Positions 1 to 11,609 of a stretch of 36,992 nucleotides of DNA are shown piece after piece (position 1 is the stretch's first letter; each line of letters starts with the position of its first letter). The stretch is taken from NCBI GenBank assembly GCA_913055885.1, contig CAJXLG010000004.1:1-36992 (forward strand). The letters run 5' to 3'. The notes under the pieces are model-generated. The model did not search any database, was not told where the DNA came from, and worked only from the letters and a program-made list of their open reading frames with translations. This DNA is from an uncultured Rhodospirillales bacterium (GTDB taxonomy: Bacteria > Pseudomonadota > Alphaproteobacteria > Rhodospirillales > CAJXLG01). Position numbers and translations under genes: made by a program.

Positions 1-101
1 GAGCGGCTCGGCTATTGTGAAAAAGGCGCCCTATCTGGAGCTGACCTTCCCTGCGGAAGCAATGCCGGAATTGCAGGACGGCGGCAAGATAAACGACCAG
101 T

Positions 102-290
102 TCAATCATCCTGTTCGTCCCTCCGTTCCCGCTCCATCTCTTTGCGCCGTTCTTCCACCCGGAGCCGACGGCGGTCCCGTTCCAGGAGGACACGCCGCCG
201 ATTGATCCGATTCTTCAGCCACACGTCCATGGCCCTGTGCGCGATGCCCAGAACGACCAGCCCGACGGTTATGATGGCGACGGACCCCAC
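102..290 (-). CDS. small hypothetical membrane-anchored protein
   Basis: ORF with an N-terminal hydrophobic segment (MGSVAIITVGLVVLGIAH) followed by a highly charged Arg/Glu-rich tail; no family recognised. Confidence 0.4.
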   Translation of the reverse strand: MGSVAIITVGLVVLGIAHRAMDVWLKNRINRRRVLLERDRRRLRVEERRKEMERERRDEQDD

Positions 291-362
291 CCGGGCCCAA
301 TCGTGCTCAAAATGCTGAAGGAAATTTAACGCAGGCCAGTCTATGCGTCACGCCCCGACCCT

Positions 363-650
363 TCACCCCTGTCCGGGCAGCACCTGTTTCACGGGCCGCA
401 CCTCGACGCGCTCGAACAGCCCGGCCTTGTTGTAGGGGTCGGCGTCGGTGAAGGCATGGGCGTCGGCCAGGGTGTCGAAGTCCATGATGAGCAGGCTGCC
501 CACCATGCCCTCGCCGTCCGGGGTCAGGAGCGGCCCGGCGAAGACCACCCGCTCCCCCTGCGCCTTGATGTGGGCCAGGTGCGCGTCGCGGTTGGCGGCG
601 CGCACAGCCTCATGAGCCGGCTTGTCGACGCACTGGATCACCACCCGCAT
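363..650 (-). CDS. YciI family protein
   Basis: MRVVIQCVDKPAHEAVRAANRDAHLAHIKAQGERVVFAGPLLTPDGEGMVGSLLIMDFDTLADAHAF...DPYNKAGLFERVEVRPVKQVL; YCII-like domain. Start placed at the internal Met (650). Confidence 0.85.
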   Translation of the reverse strand: MRVVIQCVDKPAHEAVRAANRDAHLAHIKAQGERVVFAGPLLTPDGEGMVGSLLIMDFDTLADAHAFTDADPYNKAGLFERVEVRPVKQVLPGQG

Positions 651-1317
651 CGCTCGCCTCCCCGGCGTTCCCGTCGGCCTCGGTCCCGGCCACGACGTTG
701 CGCGGCCCTTCGCCCAGGCTCCGCCGCACGTAGCCGAGAAGCCGTTCCACGCTCTCGTCCTCGGACAGCACGTCCGTGTCCACCTCCAGCTCGGGCGCCG
801 CGGGCGCCTCGTAGGGCGCGGAAATGCCGGTGAACTCGGGGATCTCGCCGCGGCGGGCCTTCTGATAGAGGCCCTTGGGATCGCGCTCCTCGCATACCGA
901 AAGGTCGGCCTGGACGTAGATCTCGTGGAAGAACTCCGGGGCGATGGCCCGCACCCGGTCACGGTCCGCGCGGTACGGCGAGATGAAGGATGTGATGACG
1001 ATGGTGCCGCTCTGGGCGAAGAGCTTGGCCACCTCGCCGATGCGGCGGATGTGTTCGCTGCGGTCCTCGGGCGAGAAGCCCAGGTCCGAGGACAGGCCGT
1101 GGCGCACGTTGTCGCCGTCCAGGACGAAGGTGTGATAACCGCGCCGGAAAAGCTCGTGCTCCAGGGCGAGGGCCAGTGTCGTCTTGCCCGATCCCGACAG
1201 CCCCGTCAGCCACAGAATGCCGCTTTCGTGGCCGTTGCGGCGCCAGCGCTGCTCCGGCGTGATGCGGTGATCCACATGGAAAATATTGGTGGATTTGGTG
1301 GTGTTCTGCTCGCTCAT
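610..1317 (-). CDS. cysC: adenylyl-sulfate kinase
   Basis: Walker A GLSGSGKTT, DGDNVRHGLSSDLGFSPEDRSEHIRRIGEVAKLF, and KGLYQKARRGEIPEFTGISAPYEAP, all characteristic of APS kinase. Confidence 0.95.
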   Translation of the reverse strand: MSEQNTTKSTNIFHVDHRITPEQRWRRNGHESGILWLTGLSGSGKTTLALALEHELFRRGYHTFVLDGDNVRHGLSSDLGFSPEDRSEHIRRIGEVAKLFAQSGTIVITSFISPYRADRDRVRAIAPEFFHEIYVQADLSVCEERDPKGLYQKARRGEIPEFTGISAPYEAPAAPELEVDTDVLSEDESVERLLGYVRRSLGEGPRNVVAGTEADGNAGEASDAGGDPVRRQAGS

Positions 1318-2339
1318 CGGCTGTCGGGCTCCCTGGCCGGCGCGGTCATGGCGGCTTCCGCCCGGAAAGGACGGGCAAGAAGATCCTGGATCACACGGTC
1401 AATCGACTTGTCATGATTTAACACGCCGTCCACGGCCTGGCAAACGGGAAGCTCCACGCCCAGGCGTTCCCCCATCGCCGTGACGGGGCCGGCGCTGTAC
1501 ACCCCCTCGGCCACGGAGCACCGTTCCCCCAGCACCGCTGCCAGCGTTTGCCCTTCGCCGAGCGCCGCGCCAAGGGAGAAGTTGCGCGACTGCATGGCGT
1601 TGCAGGTGAGGGTGAGGTCGCCCAGCCCCGACAGCCCCATGAGGGTCTGCGGCCGGCCGCCAAGGGCCGTGGCGAGGCGGGTGAGCTCCGCGAGGCCGCG
1701 CGTGATGAGGGCGGCGCGGGCGTTCTCGCCGAGCCGGCGGCCGTGCACGATGCCGCAGGCGATGGCCATGACGTTCTTCACGGCGCCGCCCACCTGGGCG
1801 CCGATGACGTCGTCGCTGAAATAGGGGCGGAAGGTGCGGGTGCCCACGGCGTGCACCAGGTCGTCTTCCAGGGCCGCATCGGCGCAGGCCAGGGTCACCG
1901 CCGTGGGCAGGCCGGCCGCCACCTCGCCGGCGAAAGTGGGGCCCGAAAGCACGGCCACCGGGGCGCCGGGCACGGCGGCCGCCACCGCCTCCGACATCAG
2001 GGCGCCCGTCGCCTGCTCGATGCCCTTGGCGCACACCACCAGCGGCACGCCCTCGCGGCGGTGCGGCGCCAGACGCTCCGCCACCCCGCGCAGGTGCTGC
2101 GCCGGCACCACCAGGAGCAGGGCGTCGGCGGCGGCGGCCGTCGCCGGGTCGCTGGTGGCGGCGATGCCGTCGGGCAGGGTGACGCCGGGCAGGTACCACG
2201 GGTTGTGCCCCTCGCGGGCCAGTGTTTCCGCCACGTCCGGCTCGCGCGCCCAGAGGGTGACGCGCCGGCCGGCGCGGCGGATGGTGGCGGCCAGGGCCGT
2301 GCCCCAGGCGCCCGCCCCGATGATGCCGATGTGTTCCAT
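1314..2339 (-). CDS. gpsA: NAD(P)H-dependent glycerol-3-phosphate dehydrogenase
   Basis: IGIIGAGAWGTALA N-terminus, LSGPTFAGEVAAGLPTAVTLA, GAVKNVMAIACG, and LSGLGDLTLTC. Confidence 0.95.
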   Translation of the reverse strand: MEHIGIIGAGAWGTALAATIRRAGRRVTLWAREPDVAETLAREGHNPWYLPGVTLPDGIAATSDPATAAAADALLLVVPAQHLRGVAERLAPHRREGVPLVVCAKGIEQATGALMSEAVAAAVPGAPVAVLSGPTFAGEVAAGLPTAVTLACADAALEDDLVHAVGTRTFRPYFSDDVIGAQVGGAVKNVMAIACGIVHGRRLGENARAALITRGLAELTRLATALGGRPQTLMGLSGLGDLTLTCNAMQSRNFSLGAALGEGQTLAAVLGERCSVAEGVYSAGPVTAMGERLGVELPVCQAVDGVLNHDKSIDRVIQDLLARPFRAEAAMTAPAREPDSR

Positions 2340-2370
2340 GACCGTTCCCCGATCCGCGTGATCGCGCATT

Positions 2371-3387
2371 CTAACCGGTGAGTTCCGTCAGGGGCCAGCG
2401 CGGGCGCGCCGCCGCGTCCAGCCCGTCCGTCAGGCCACGCCGCAGGCGCTCCACTCCGGCCCAGGCGATCATGGCCCCGTTGTCCGTGCACAGCGGGACG
2501 GGCGGCGCGTGCAGCGGGACGCCGGCGCCGTCCGCCACCCTTTCCAGGCGCGCCTTGAGGGCCCGGTTGGCGGCAACGCCGCCGGCCACCACCAGGCGCG
2601 GCGCGCCGGTTTCGGCGAGCGCGCGGGCGCAGCGGTCGGCCAGCACGTCGCCCACGGCTTCCTGGAAGGCGGCGCACAGGTCGGCGACGTCGCGGTCGTC
2701 GGGCGCCCCCGGCGGCAGGCCTTCCACCGTGTGGCGCACCGCCGTCTTCAGGCCGGAGAAGGAAAAATCGCAGCCGGGCCGGCCCTTCATGGGGCGCGGC
2801 AGGGGGAAACGCGCCGCGTCGCCGTCGCGGGCCGCCGCCTCCACGGCCGGGCCGCCGGGATAGCCCAGGCCCAGCATGCGCGCCACCTTGTCGAAGGCCT
2901 CGCCCACGGCGTCGTCGATGGTGCCGCCCAGGCGGCGGCACCGCCCCACGTCCTGAACGTCGAGGAGCTGGCAGTGGCCGCCCGAGGCCAGCAGCAGCAG
3001 ATAGGGAAAATCGACGCCGTCGGTGAGGCGCGCGGTGAGGGCGTGCCCCTCCAGGTGGTTGGCCGCCACCAGCGGCCGGTCGTGGACGGCGGCGATGGCC
3101 TTGCCCGTCATGAGGCCCACCAGAAGGCCGCCGATGAGGCCCGGGCCGGCGGTGGCGGCGATGCCGTCCAGGTCGGCGAAGGCGAGCCCGGCCTCTTCCA
3201 TGGTGGCGGCCACCACGCGGTCCGTGCGCTCCAGGTGGGCGCGCGCGGCGATCTCCGGCACCACACCGGCATAGGGCGCGTGCGCCTCGAGCTGGCTGTG
3301 CACGCGCGCGGCCACGATGCGCCGGTCCGCCGTCACCACGGCGGCGGCGGTCTCGTCACAGCTCGTCTCGATGCCCAGAACGCGCAT
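2371..3387 (-). CDS. tsaD: tRNA (adenosine(37)-N6)-threonylcarbamoyltransferase complex transferase subunit TsaD
   Basis: [40 protein letters not shown], and [15 protein letters not shown]. Confidence 0.96.
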   Translation of the reverse strand: MRVLGIETSCDETAAAVVTADRRIVAARVHSQLEAHAPYAGVVPEIAARAHLERTDRVVAATMEEAGLAFADLDGIAATAGPGLIGGLLVGLMTGKAIAAVHDRPLVAANHLEGHALTARLTDGVDFPYLLLLASGGHCQLLDVQDVGRCRRLGGTIDDAVGEAFDKVARMLGLGYPGGPAVEAAARDGDAARFPLPRPMKGRPGCDFSFSGLKTAVRHTVEGLPPGAPDDRDVADLCAAFQEAVGDVLADRCARALAETGAPRLVVAGGVAANRALKARLERVADGAGVPLHAPPVPLCTDNGAMIAWAGVERLRRGLTDGLDAAARPRWPLTELTG

Positions 3388-3428
3388 GGGGGCCGTTTAC
3401 CACCTGGGCCGCGACAAAGCCAGGGTCG

Positions 3429-3457
3429 TTGACAGCGGCGCCGGCCCGCCCTATGGT
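3429..3457 (+). promoter_or_regulatory. putative sigma70-type promoter upstream of rpmJ
   Basis: TTGACA (3429-3434), 17-nt spacer, TATGGT (3452-3457), about 40 nt upstream of the rpmJ ATG. Confidence 0.55.
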
Positions 3458-3499
3458 CCGCCACTTCCAACCGGACCACGGGAACCAGGGAGCGGACCC

Positions 3500-3625
3500 A
3501 TGCGCGTGCGCAACTCGCTGAAGGCCGCCAAGAAGCGGGACAAGAACTGCCGCGTCGTGCGCCGCCGCGGCAAGGTCTACGTCATCAACAAGCAGAATCC
3601 CCGCCTCAAGGCCCGCCAGGGCTGA
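3500..3625 (+). CDS. rpmJ: 50S ribosomal protein L36 (C-minus type)
   Basis: 41-aa [41 protein letters not shown]. Confidence 0.93.
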   Translation: MRVRNSLKAAKKRDKNCRVVRRRGKVYVINKQNPRLKARQG

Positions 3626-3654
3626 CCGCCCGGCACGGCGGGCAGGGGGAAGCC

Positions 3655-3907
3655 ATGCCCGTCACGACGCTGAAGGCGCGCCGCGCGGAGACGATCCGGC
3701 GGAAACGGCGCGCCATCGGCGATCTCCTCCCGGCGCTGGCCGAAACGGCCCGGCGCCCGGGGGGCGTATCTTGTCCACGGGTCGGCGATACGCGAGGCGG
3801 GCGCCCACCCGCGGCCGGAATCGGACGTGCGCCCGCGCGACCTGTGCGGGCCGAAACCGCCGGCGCGGGCCGGGGCGGAAGGGCGGGTGTTGCCCGGGGC
3901 GGCGTGA
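3655..3907 (+). pseudogene. remnant of a MNT-type nucleotidyltransferase gene (frameshifted, apparently internally deleted)
   Basis: Frame 1 reads MPVTTLKARRAETIRRKRRAIGDLLPALAETARRPGG. After the G6 run at 3759-3764, the +1 frame continues GAYLVHGSAIREAGAHPRPESDVRPRDLCGPKPPARAGAEGRVLPGAA* (GS...R...SDV motif) and stops at 3905-3907. Confidence 0.5.
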
Positions 3908-3914
3908 CGATTGC

Positions 3915-4295
3915 CTACCCCTCTTCCGCCAGTGTCACCTGGACGGTATCCCCGTCGCGGGCACCCTGAAGGGCGCGCGCGCTGTCCAGGCAGCGGCCCC
4001 AGATGTTGCACGGCGCCGCCAGGCGGATCTCGGTGCCCTGCGAGATGGGCGTGGGGCCGAAGCCGATGGCAATGGCCTGGCCGCCCTCCCAGAAGGCCAG
4101 CTCGCCGCATTCCACCACGGCCCGCGCGTCGGGCTCCTCTTCCACGGTGAAGGGCACGCTGAAATAGACCTCCTCGCCCCAGGTACGGGCGGTGGATTCG
4201 ATGGGCAGGTTCTCCAGCACCGTGCGGCCGGTGGGGGTGTCGTAGACCTCCCCCGTCAGGCTGGTTCCCCCCACCGTGATGCGGATACGGCTCAT
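3915..4295 (-). CDS. cyclophilin-like fold protein
   Basis: MSRIRITVGGTSLTGEVYDTPTGRTVLENLPIESTARTWGEEVYFSVP...ELAFWEGGQAIAIGFGPTPIS...CNIWGR; resembles the cyclophilin-like family (PF04126-type). Confidence 0.8.
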   Translation of the reverse strand: MSRIRITVGGTSLTGEVYDTPTGRTVLENLPIESTARTWGEEVYFSVPFTVEEEPDARAVVECGELAFWEGGQAIAIGFGPTPISQGTEIRLAAPCNIWGRCLDSARALQGARDGDTVQVTLAEEG

Positions 4296-4447
4296 GGCGT
4301 GCCTCCCTGGTCTTGTCCGGCGATGATGGTGCCATCACCCTAACGCGCGTCGCCCGCGCGCCAAAAGGTGGCGGTCCCGGGGCTGGACGGCACGCGCCGA
4401 CCCTGCCATAGTATTGCCGCTTTTGACGGGCGTGGAGGTAAACGGTC

Positions 4448-4798
4448 ATGAGCGCAGCGATCCGTCTGTTCACCCGGATGCGCGGCCGTCTGGTGGGGAC
4501 CGACGACCAGGGCAACCAGTACTACACCGAGCGCACGCCGGTGCCGGGGCGGCGCGGCCGGCGCTGGGTGGTGTACAACGGCGAGCCCGAGGCGTCGCGC
4601 GTGCCGCCGGAATGGCACGCCTGGCTGCACTGGCTGACGGACGACGCGCCCCTGGCCGCCGGCGGGCACGCCTGGCAGCGGCCGCACCGCCCCAACCGGA
4701 CGGGCACGCCGCGCGCCCACGTGCCGCGCGGCCACACCGCCCGCGGCGGCGCCCGCACCGCCGCCACCGGGGATTACGAACCGTGGCGTCCCGAGTAG
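4448..4798 (+). CDS. NADH:ubiquinone oxidoreductase subunit NDUFA12
   Basis: TRMRGRLVGTDDQGNQYYTERTPVPGRRGRRWVVYNGEPEASRVPPEWHAWLHW; alphaproteobacterial NDUFA12 family. Confidence 0.92.
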   Translation: MSAAIRLFTRMRGRLVGTDDQGNQYYTERTPVPGRRGRRWVVYNGEPEASRVPPEWHAWLHWLTDDAPLAAGGHAWQRPHRPNRTGTPRAHVPRGHTARGGARTAATGDYEPWRPE

Positions 4799-4804
4799 GG
4801 TTTC

Positions 4805-5290
4805 ATGGGCGACCGCCGGAACTTCCAGGCCGTGGTGGGCGCGCTGGTGCTGCTCGCCGTCGTGGCGGTGGGCGTTTTGTCGTCCATGCACGATCCGGCG
4901 AACAACGGCTATCGCGTCCACGCCACGTTCGACGAGGTCTCCGGCCTGAGCGTGGGGTCGCCCGTGTGGCTGGGCGGCCTGCCGGTGGGCGAGGTGGTGG
5001 CGATGGAGCTCGGTGATTCCCTGAGGGCCCGTGTCACCCTGCGCATCGAGGGGGACGTGGCCCTGCCCACGGACACGGCGGCGGCCATCAAGACCCAGGG
5101 CATCCTGGGCGACAAGCACGTGGCCCTGCAGCCCGGCGCCGCGTTCGACAGCATCGAGCCGGGCGGCACCATCGCCTACACCCAGGACGCCCTCATCGTG
5201 GAGGAACTGTTGCAGCTCGTGGTGAGCCGGGCGCGCGCCCGGAAAGGGGCCGGCGCCGGCGAGGACGACAACGGCCAGCCGAAGGACTGA
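4805..5290 (+). CDS. MlaD/MCE family lipid-transport protein (copy 1)
   Basis: N-terminal TM, then YRVHATFDEVSGLSVGSPVWLGGLPVGEVVAMEL...KTQGILGDKHVALQPG; single MCE domain. Confidence 0.88.
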   Translation: MGDRRNFQAVVGALVLLAVVAVGVLSSMHDPANNGYRVHATFDEVSGLSVGSPVWLGGLPVGEVVAMELGDSLRARVTLRIEGDVALPTDTAAAIKTQGILGDKHVALQPGAAFDSIEPGGTIAYTQDALIVEELLQLVVSRARARKGAGAGEDDNGQPKD

Positions 5291-5301
5291 CGAAGACGTT
5301 G

Positions 5302-5805
5302 ATGGGCCGTCACCTGATCGAGAGCATCATGGGCGGGGTGGTCCTCCTGGTGGCCATCATGTTCCTGGTGTTTGCCTGGAACACGGCCGACCTGAGGACC
5401 GTCCAGGGGTATGAACTGTCGGCCGCGTTCCTCCGGGTGGGTGGCCTGGAAGTGGGCTCCGACGTGCGCGTGAGCGGCATCAAGGTGGGGACCGTCACCA
5501 GCGAACACCTGGACAAGAAGACCTATGACGCCATCGTGCGGATGAACATCCGCCCCGGCGTGAAGCTCCCCGCGGACACCGTGGCCAAGGTGGCCAGCGC
5601 CGGCCTCATGGGCGGCACCTACGTCAAGCTCGAGCCGGGCTCGGCCGCCGAGACCCTCGACCCCGGCGACCGCATCAAGCACACCAAGGACATCAAGTCC
5701 CTGGAGGACCTGGTGGGCGAGATCATCTTCCTGGCCACCGACCAGGGCGGCAAGAGCGGCGACGGGCAGGGGGGTGGCGGCCTGGGTGGCGGCCTGGGGC
5801 AGTGA
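5302..5805 (+). CDS. mlaD: outer membrane lipid asymmetry maintenance protein MlaD (MCE family, copy 2)
   Basis: N-terminal TM, YELSAAFLRVGGLEVGSDVRVSGIKVGTVTSEHLDKKTYDAIVRMNI...VASAGLMGGTYVKLEPG; Gly-rich C-terminus. Confidence 0.9.
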   Translation: MGRHLIESIMGGVVLLVAIMFLVFAWNTADLRTVQGYELSAAFLRVGGLEVGSDVRVSGIKVGTVTSEHLDKKTYDAIVRMNIRPGVKLPADTVAKVASAGLMGGTYVKLEPGSAAETLDPGDRIKHTKDIKSLEDLVGEIIFLATDQGGKSGDGQGGGGLGGGLGQ

Positions 5806-5809
5806 CGCC

Positions 5810-6262
5810 ATGACGCGCGCCGCTTTCTCCGCGCTGGTCCTCGCGGCCGTGCTCCTGATCCTTCCGGGGCCGGCGCGCGCCACCTTCATCGACGGCGACG
5901 TGGCCGTGCTCAACTGGCTGGACAAGGTGACGGCCCGCGTGCGCACCATCCGTGTCCCCGTGGGCACCACCCACAAGCTGCGCACCCTGCGAATCACGGT
6001 GCACGCCTGCCGCCGCCGGCCGCCCGAGGAGCCGCCGGAGAGCGCCGCCTTCCTCACCATCCGCGAGGTGAAGCCGGACAGGGCCGACCGAGAGGTCTTC
6101 TCGGGCTGGATGTTCGCCTCGTCACCCGCGCTGAATGCCATGGAACACCCGGTGTACGACGTGTGGGTGCGCGAGTGCGTCATCACGGACAAGGAACGCA
6201 AACCCGAGCCGGACGCGCCGGGACAGCGCGGCGGCGACACGGTGAAACAGGGCGACGGTTGA
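5810..6262 (+). CDS. DUF2155 domain-containing protein
   Basis: Signal peptide, then [52 protein letters not shown]...[28 protein letters not shown]. Confidence 0.88.
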   Translation: MTRAAFSALVLAAVLLILPGPARATFIDGDVAVLNWLDKVTARVRTIRVPVGTTHKLRTLRITVHACRRRPPEEPPESAAFLTIREVKPDRADREVFSGWMFASSPALNAMEHPVYDVWVRECVITDKERKPEPDAPGQRGGDTVKQGDG

Positions 6263-6286
6263 CAGCACCGGGCGCGGCCGTATACT
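6259..6286 (+). promoter_or_regulatory. putative sigma70-type promoter upstream of rplU
   Basis: TTGACA (6259-6264), 16-nt spacer, TATACT (6281-6286); the -35 box overlaps the stop codon of the upstream DUF2155 gene. Confidence 0.65.
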
Positions 6287-6348
6287 CGCCCACCCCTGAC
6301 ACGGTTGAATCCGGCCGAGACAAAGCAGAGCCCAGGAAAGGCGAGCTC

Positions 6349-9183
<2,835 letters not shown>

Positions 9184-9184
9184 C

Positions 9185-10150
9185 GTGGCGGCCCCGGCGA
9201 ACCCGCACGACAAGCTTTTCCAGGCGCTCCTGGACGATCCGGAACGGGCGCGGGCCCTTTTGCGGGATCATCTGCCGCCGGCCATTGTCGCCGAGCTGGC
9301 TGACGATCCGCCGGAGCCCGTCGAGGGCAGCTTCGTGGACCAGGCCCTCCAGGGCAGCCAGAGCGACCGGTTGTTCCGGATGGCGCTGAAGGACGGCCGC
9401 GACGCTTATATCTATACCCTTCTCGAACACAAGAGCCGCCCCGACCCCCGAACGCCGGTCCAGTTACTTACCTACATGGCCCGCATCTGGGAAAAATGCA
9501 TCGCCGAGGCGGAAAGCGGACCGGCGGCCCTGCCCGCCATCATTCCCGTGGTCTTCTATCACGGACAGACGCCGTGGACCGTGCCCGCCTCGGTGGTGGA
9601 CTGGCTGGACGCGCCCGAGGCCGTTCTCGACCACGTGCGGGATTTCCGCTACATCCTGCGCGATCTGGGTCCTGTGGATGACACGGAACTGGCCGGCGAA
9701 CGCGCGGTGCGGGCGGGTCTTGCCGCGCTGAAACACGCTTACGATCAGGGTGTGCCGTTGCGGGTGGTGATCGCCCTGTTGCACGATACGCCCGACGGCA
9801 GCCTTTTCGAGCGGCAGGTGCTGGAATATGTCGGTGCCGTCTACGACATGACGGCCGAGGCCCTGGAAGACGCGGTGAAACAGGCCAAACCGGAACGGTG
9901 GGAGGAGCTCATGGGTACGCCGGCCGAGGAATGGATGCGTCGTGGCGAGGCGCGCGGCAAGGCCGAGGGCAAGGCCGAGGGCAAGGCCGAGGCCGTGCTC
10001 CGCATCCTGCGGGGCCGCTTCGGCACCGTGCCCGCCAACGTCGCGGACCGGGTGCAGGACGCCGATGGCGATGCCCTCGACACCATGCTGGATCGGGCCC
10101 TGACCGCGGAGCGCCCGGAAGAGGTGACGGAGGCACCGGGCCGCCATTGA
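9185..10150 (+). CDS. Rpn family recombination-promoting nuclease/putative transposase (PD-(D/E)XK)
   Basis: [65 protein letters not shown] (E-x-K nuclease motif), [14 protein letters not shown]-terminal GKAE repeats. GTG start 1 nt after the proB stop. Confidence 0.9.
   Translation: MAAPANPHDKLFQALLDDPERARALLRDHLPPAIVAELADDPPEPVEGSFVDQALQGSQSDRLFRMALKDGRDAYIYTLLEHKSRPDPRTPVQLLTYMARIWEKCIAEAESGPAALPAIIPVVFYHGQTPWTVPASVVDWLDAPEAVLDHVRDFRYILRDLGPVDDTELAGERAVRAGLAALKHAYDQGVPLRVVIALLHDTPDGSLFERQVLEYVGAVYDMTAEALEDAVKQAKPERWEELMGTPAEEWMRRGEARGKAEGKAEGKAEAVLRILRGRFGTVPANVADRVQDADGDALDTMLDRALTAERPEEVTEAPGRH
9911..10150 (+). CDS. possible intragenic in-frame small Rpn product (C-terminal region, RpnS-like)
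   Basis: In-frame ATG at 9911 preceded by GGTGGGAGGAG (9896-9906; GGAGG ends 5 nt before the ATG); would encode 79 aa [38 protein letters not shown]... Confidence 0.4.
   Translation: MGTPAEEWMRRGEARGKAEGKAEGKAEAVLRILRGRFGTVPANVADRVQDADGDALDTMLDRALTAERPEEVTEAPGRH
9956..9991 (+). repeat. 3 perfect tandem copies of the 12-bp unit GGCAAGGCCGAG inside the rpn gene
   Basis: Direct reading: (GGCAAGGCCGAG)x3 encoding [12 protein letters not shown]. Confidence 0.95.
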
Positions 10151-10209
10151 AGGGCGTGATCCAGGCGTGGCGCGCGGCAAGGTCTTGAAGGGAACAATAG
10201 GGAAGAAAA

Positions 10210-10235
10210 CCGGGGGATATGGCGATATCCCCCGG
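10210..10235. repeat. perfect 11-bp stem-loop upstream of proA
   Basis: CCGGGGGATAT-ggcg-ATATCCCCCGG; followed a few nt later by a second inverted repeat, CCGCCC-ggac-GGGCGG. Confidence 0.75.
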
Positions 10236-10325
10236 ACCCCCGCCCGGACGGGCGGTTGGTGCAAAGCCCCGTCGTCTGCGTTAAGGTACGGCGCGACGGA
10301 ATCGCCAGACAACGAAGGACGACCC

Positions 10326-11609
10326 ATGGCCGCCGAACAACAAAACGAAGAGCAGGACGTTGCCGGCCTGATGCACCAGATCGGGCGCACGGCGCGCCAG
10401 GCCGGGCAGGAGCTGGCGCTCACCAGCAGCGAGGCGCGCACCGCCGCCCTGCGCGCCACGGCCGACGAGCTGCGCAAGCGCAGGGACGCCATCAAGGCCG
10501 CCAACGCCCGGGACCTGGAGGAGGGGCGCGACAAGGGCCTGTCCAGGGCCATGATGGACCGCCTCACCCTCGACGATGACCGCATCGAGGGCATGGCCGC
10601 CGGCGTGGAGACCGTCGCCGACCTGAACGATCCCGTCGGGCGCGAACTGAACGCCTGGGAACAGCCCAACGGTCTGCGCATCGCCCGCGTCGCCGTGCCC
10701 CTGGGCGTCATCGGGGTGATCTACGAAAGCCGCCCCAACGTCACGGCCGACGCCGCGGCGCTGGCCCTCAAGGCGGGCAACGCCTGCATCCTGCGCGGCG
10801 GCTCGGAAAGCTTCCACTCGTCCCGGGCCATCCTCACCGCCCTGGAGAACGGCATGGAGGCGGGCGGCCTGCCGCGCGGCTGCGTCCAGATGGTCCCCAC
10901 CCGCGACCGCGCCGCCGTGGGCGAGATGCTGAAGATGTCCGAGCACATCGACGTCATCGTGCCGCGCGGCGGCAGGTCCCTCATCGAGCGCATCACGCGG
11001 GAAAGCCACATCCCGCTGTTCAAGCACCTGGAGGGCATCTGCCACACCTACGTGGACAGCGCCGCCGACGCCGACAAGGCCGTCGCCCTCGTGCACAACG
11101 CCAAGCTGCGGCGCACGGGCATCTGCGGCGCCACGGAGACGCTGCTGGTGGCGCGCTCGCGCAAGGACGACCTGCTGCCCGCCATCCTGGACGACCTGCA
11201 CGCCGCCGGCTGCGAGATCCGCGGCACCCGGGAGGTCATGCAGGCATGGCCCGGGGCCCACGAGGCCACCGAGGCCGACTGGGACACGGAATACCTGGAC
11301 GCCATCCTCTCCGTGAAGGTGGTGGACGGCGTGGACGAGGCCATGGCCCACATCCGCCGCCACAGCTCCTCCCACACCGAGGCCGTGGTGACGGAGGACG
11401 CCTGGACGGCGGACCGCTTCCTGGCCGGCGTGGACAGCGCCATCGTCATGCACAACGCCTCCACCCAGTTCGCCGACGGCGGCGAGTTCGGCATGGGCGC
11501 CGAGATCGGCATCTCCACCGGCCGCATGCACGCGCGCGGCCCGGTGGGCGTCGATCAGCTCACCATCTACAAGTACGTGGTGCGGGGAAGCGGCCAGGTC
11601 CGGCCGTGA
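10326..11609 (+). CDS. proA: glutamate-5-semialdehyde dehydrogenase
   Basis: [114 protein letters not shown]. Confidence 0.96.
   Translation: MAAEQQNEEQDVAGLMHQIGRTARQAGQELALTSSEARTAALRATADELRKRRDAIKAANARDLEEGRDKGLSRAMMDRLTLDDDRIEGMAAGVETVADLNDPVGRELNAWEQPNGLRIARVAVPLGVIGVIYESRPNVTADAAALALKAGNACILRGGSESFHSSRAILTALENGMEAGGLPRGCVQMVPTRDRAAVGEMLKMSEHIDVIVPRGGRSLIERITRESHIPLFKHLEGICHTYVDSAADADKAVALVHNAKLRRTGICGATETLLVARSRKDDLLPAILDDLHAAGCEIRGTREVMQAWPGAHEATEADWDTEYLDAILSVKVVDGVDEAMAHIRRHSSSHTEAVVTEDAWTADRFLAGVDSAIVMHNASTQFADGGEFGMGAEIGISTGRMHARGPVGVDQLTIYKYVVRGSGQVRP

Noticed and set aside
17-205. Plus-strand ORF at the window edge (MKKAPYLELTFPAEAM...)
   Set aside because: No recognisable family, Pro-rich C-terminal half antisense to a more plausible minus-strand ORF, and too close to the window edge to judge.
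3500-3625. rpmJ with missing zinc-ribbon cysteines as a novelty
   Set aside because: C-minus L36 forms like this are common in alphaproteobacteria.
9185-10150. Treating the Rpn gene as an active transposon
   Set aside because: No terminal inverted repeats or target-site duplications are evident around it; family naming as putative transposase is historical, and it is better viewed as a nuclease gene.
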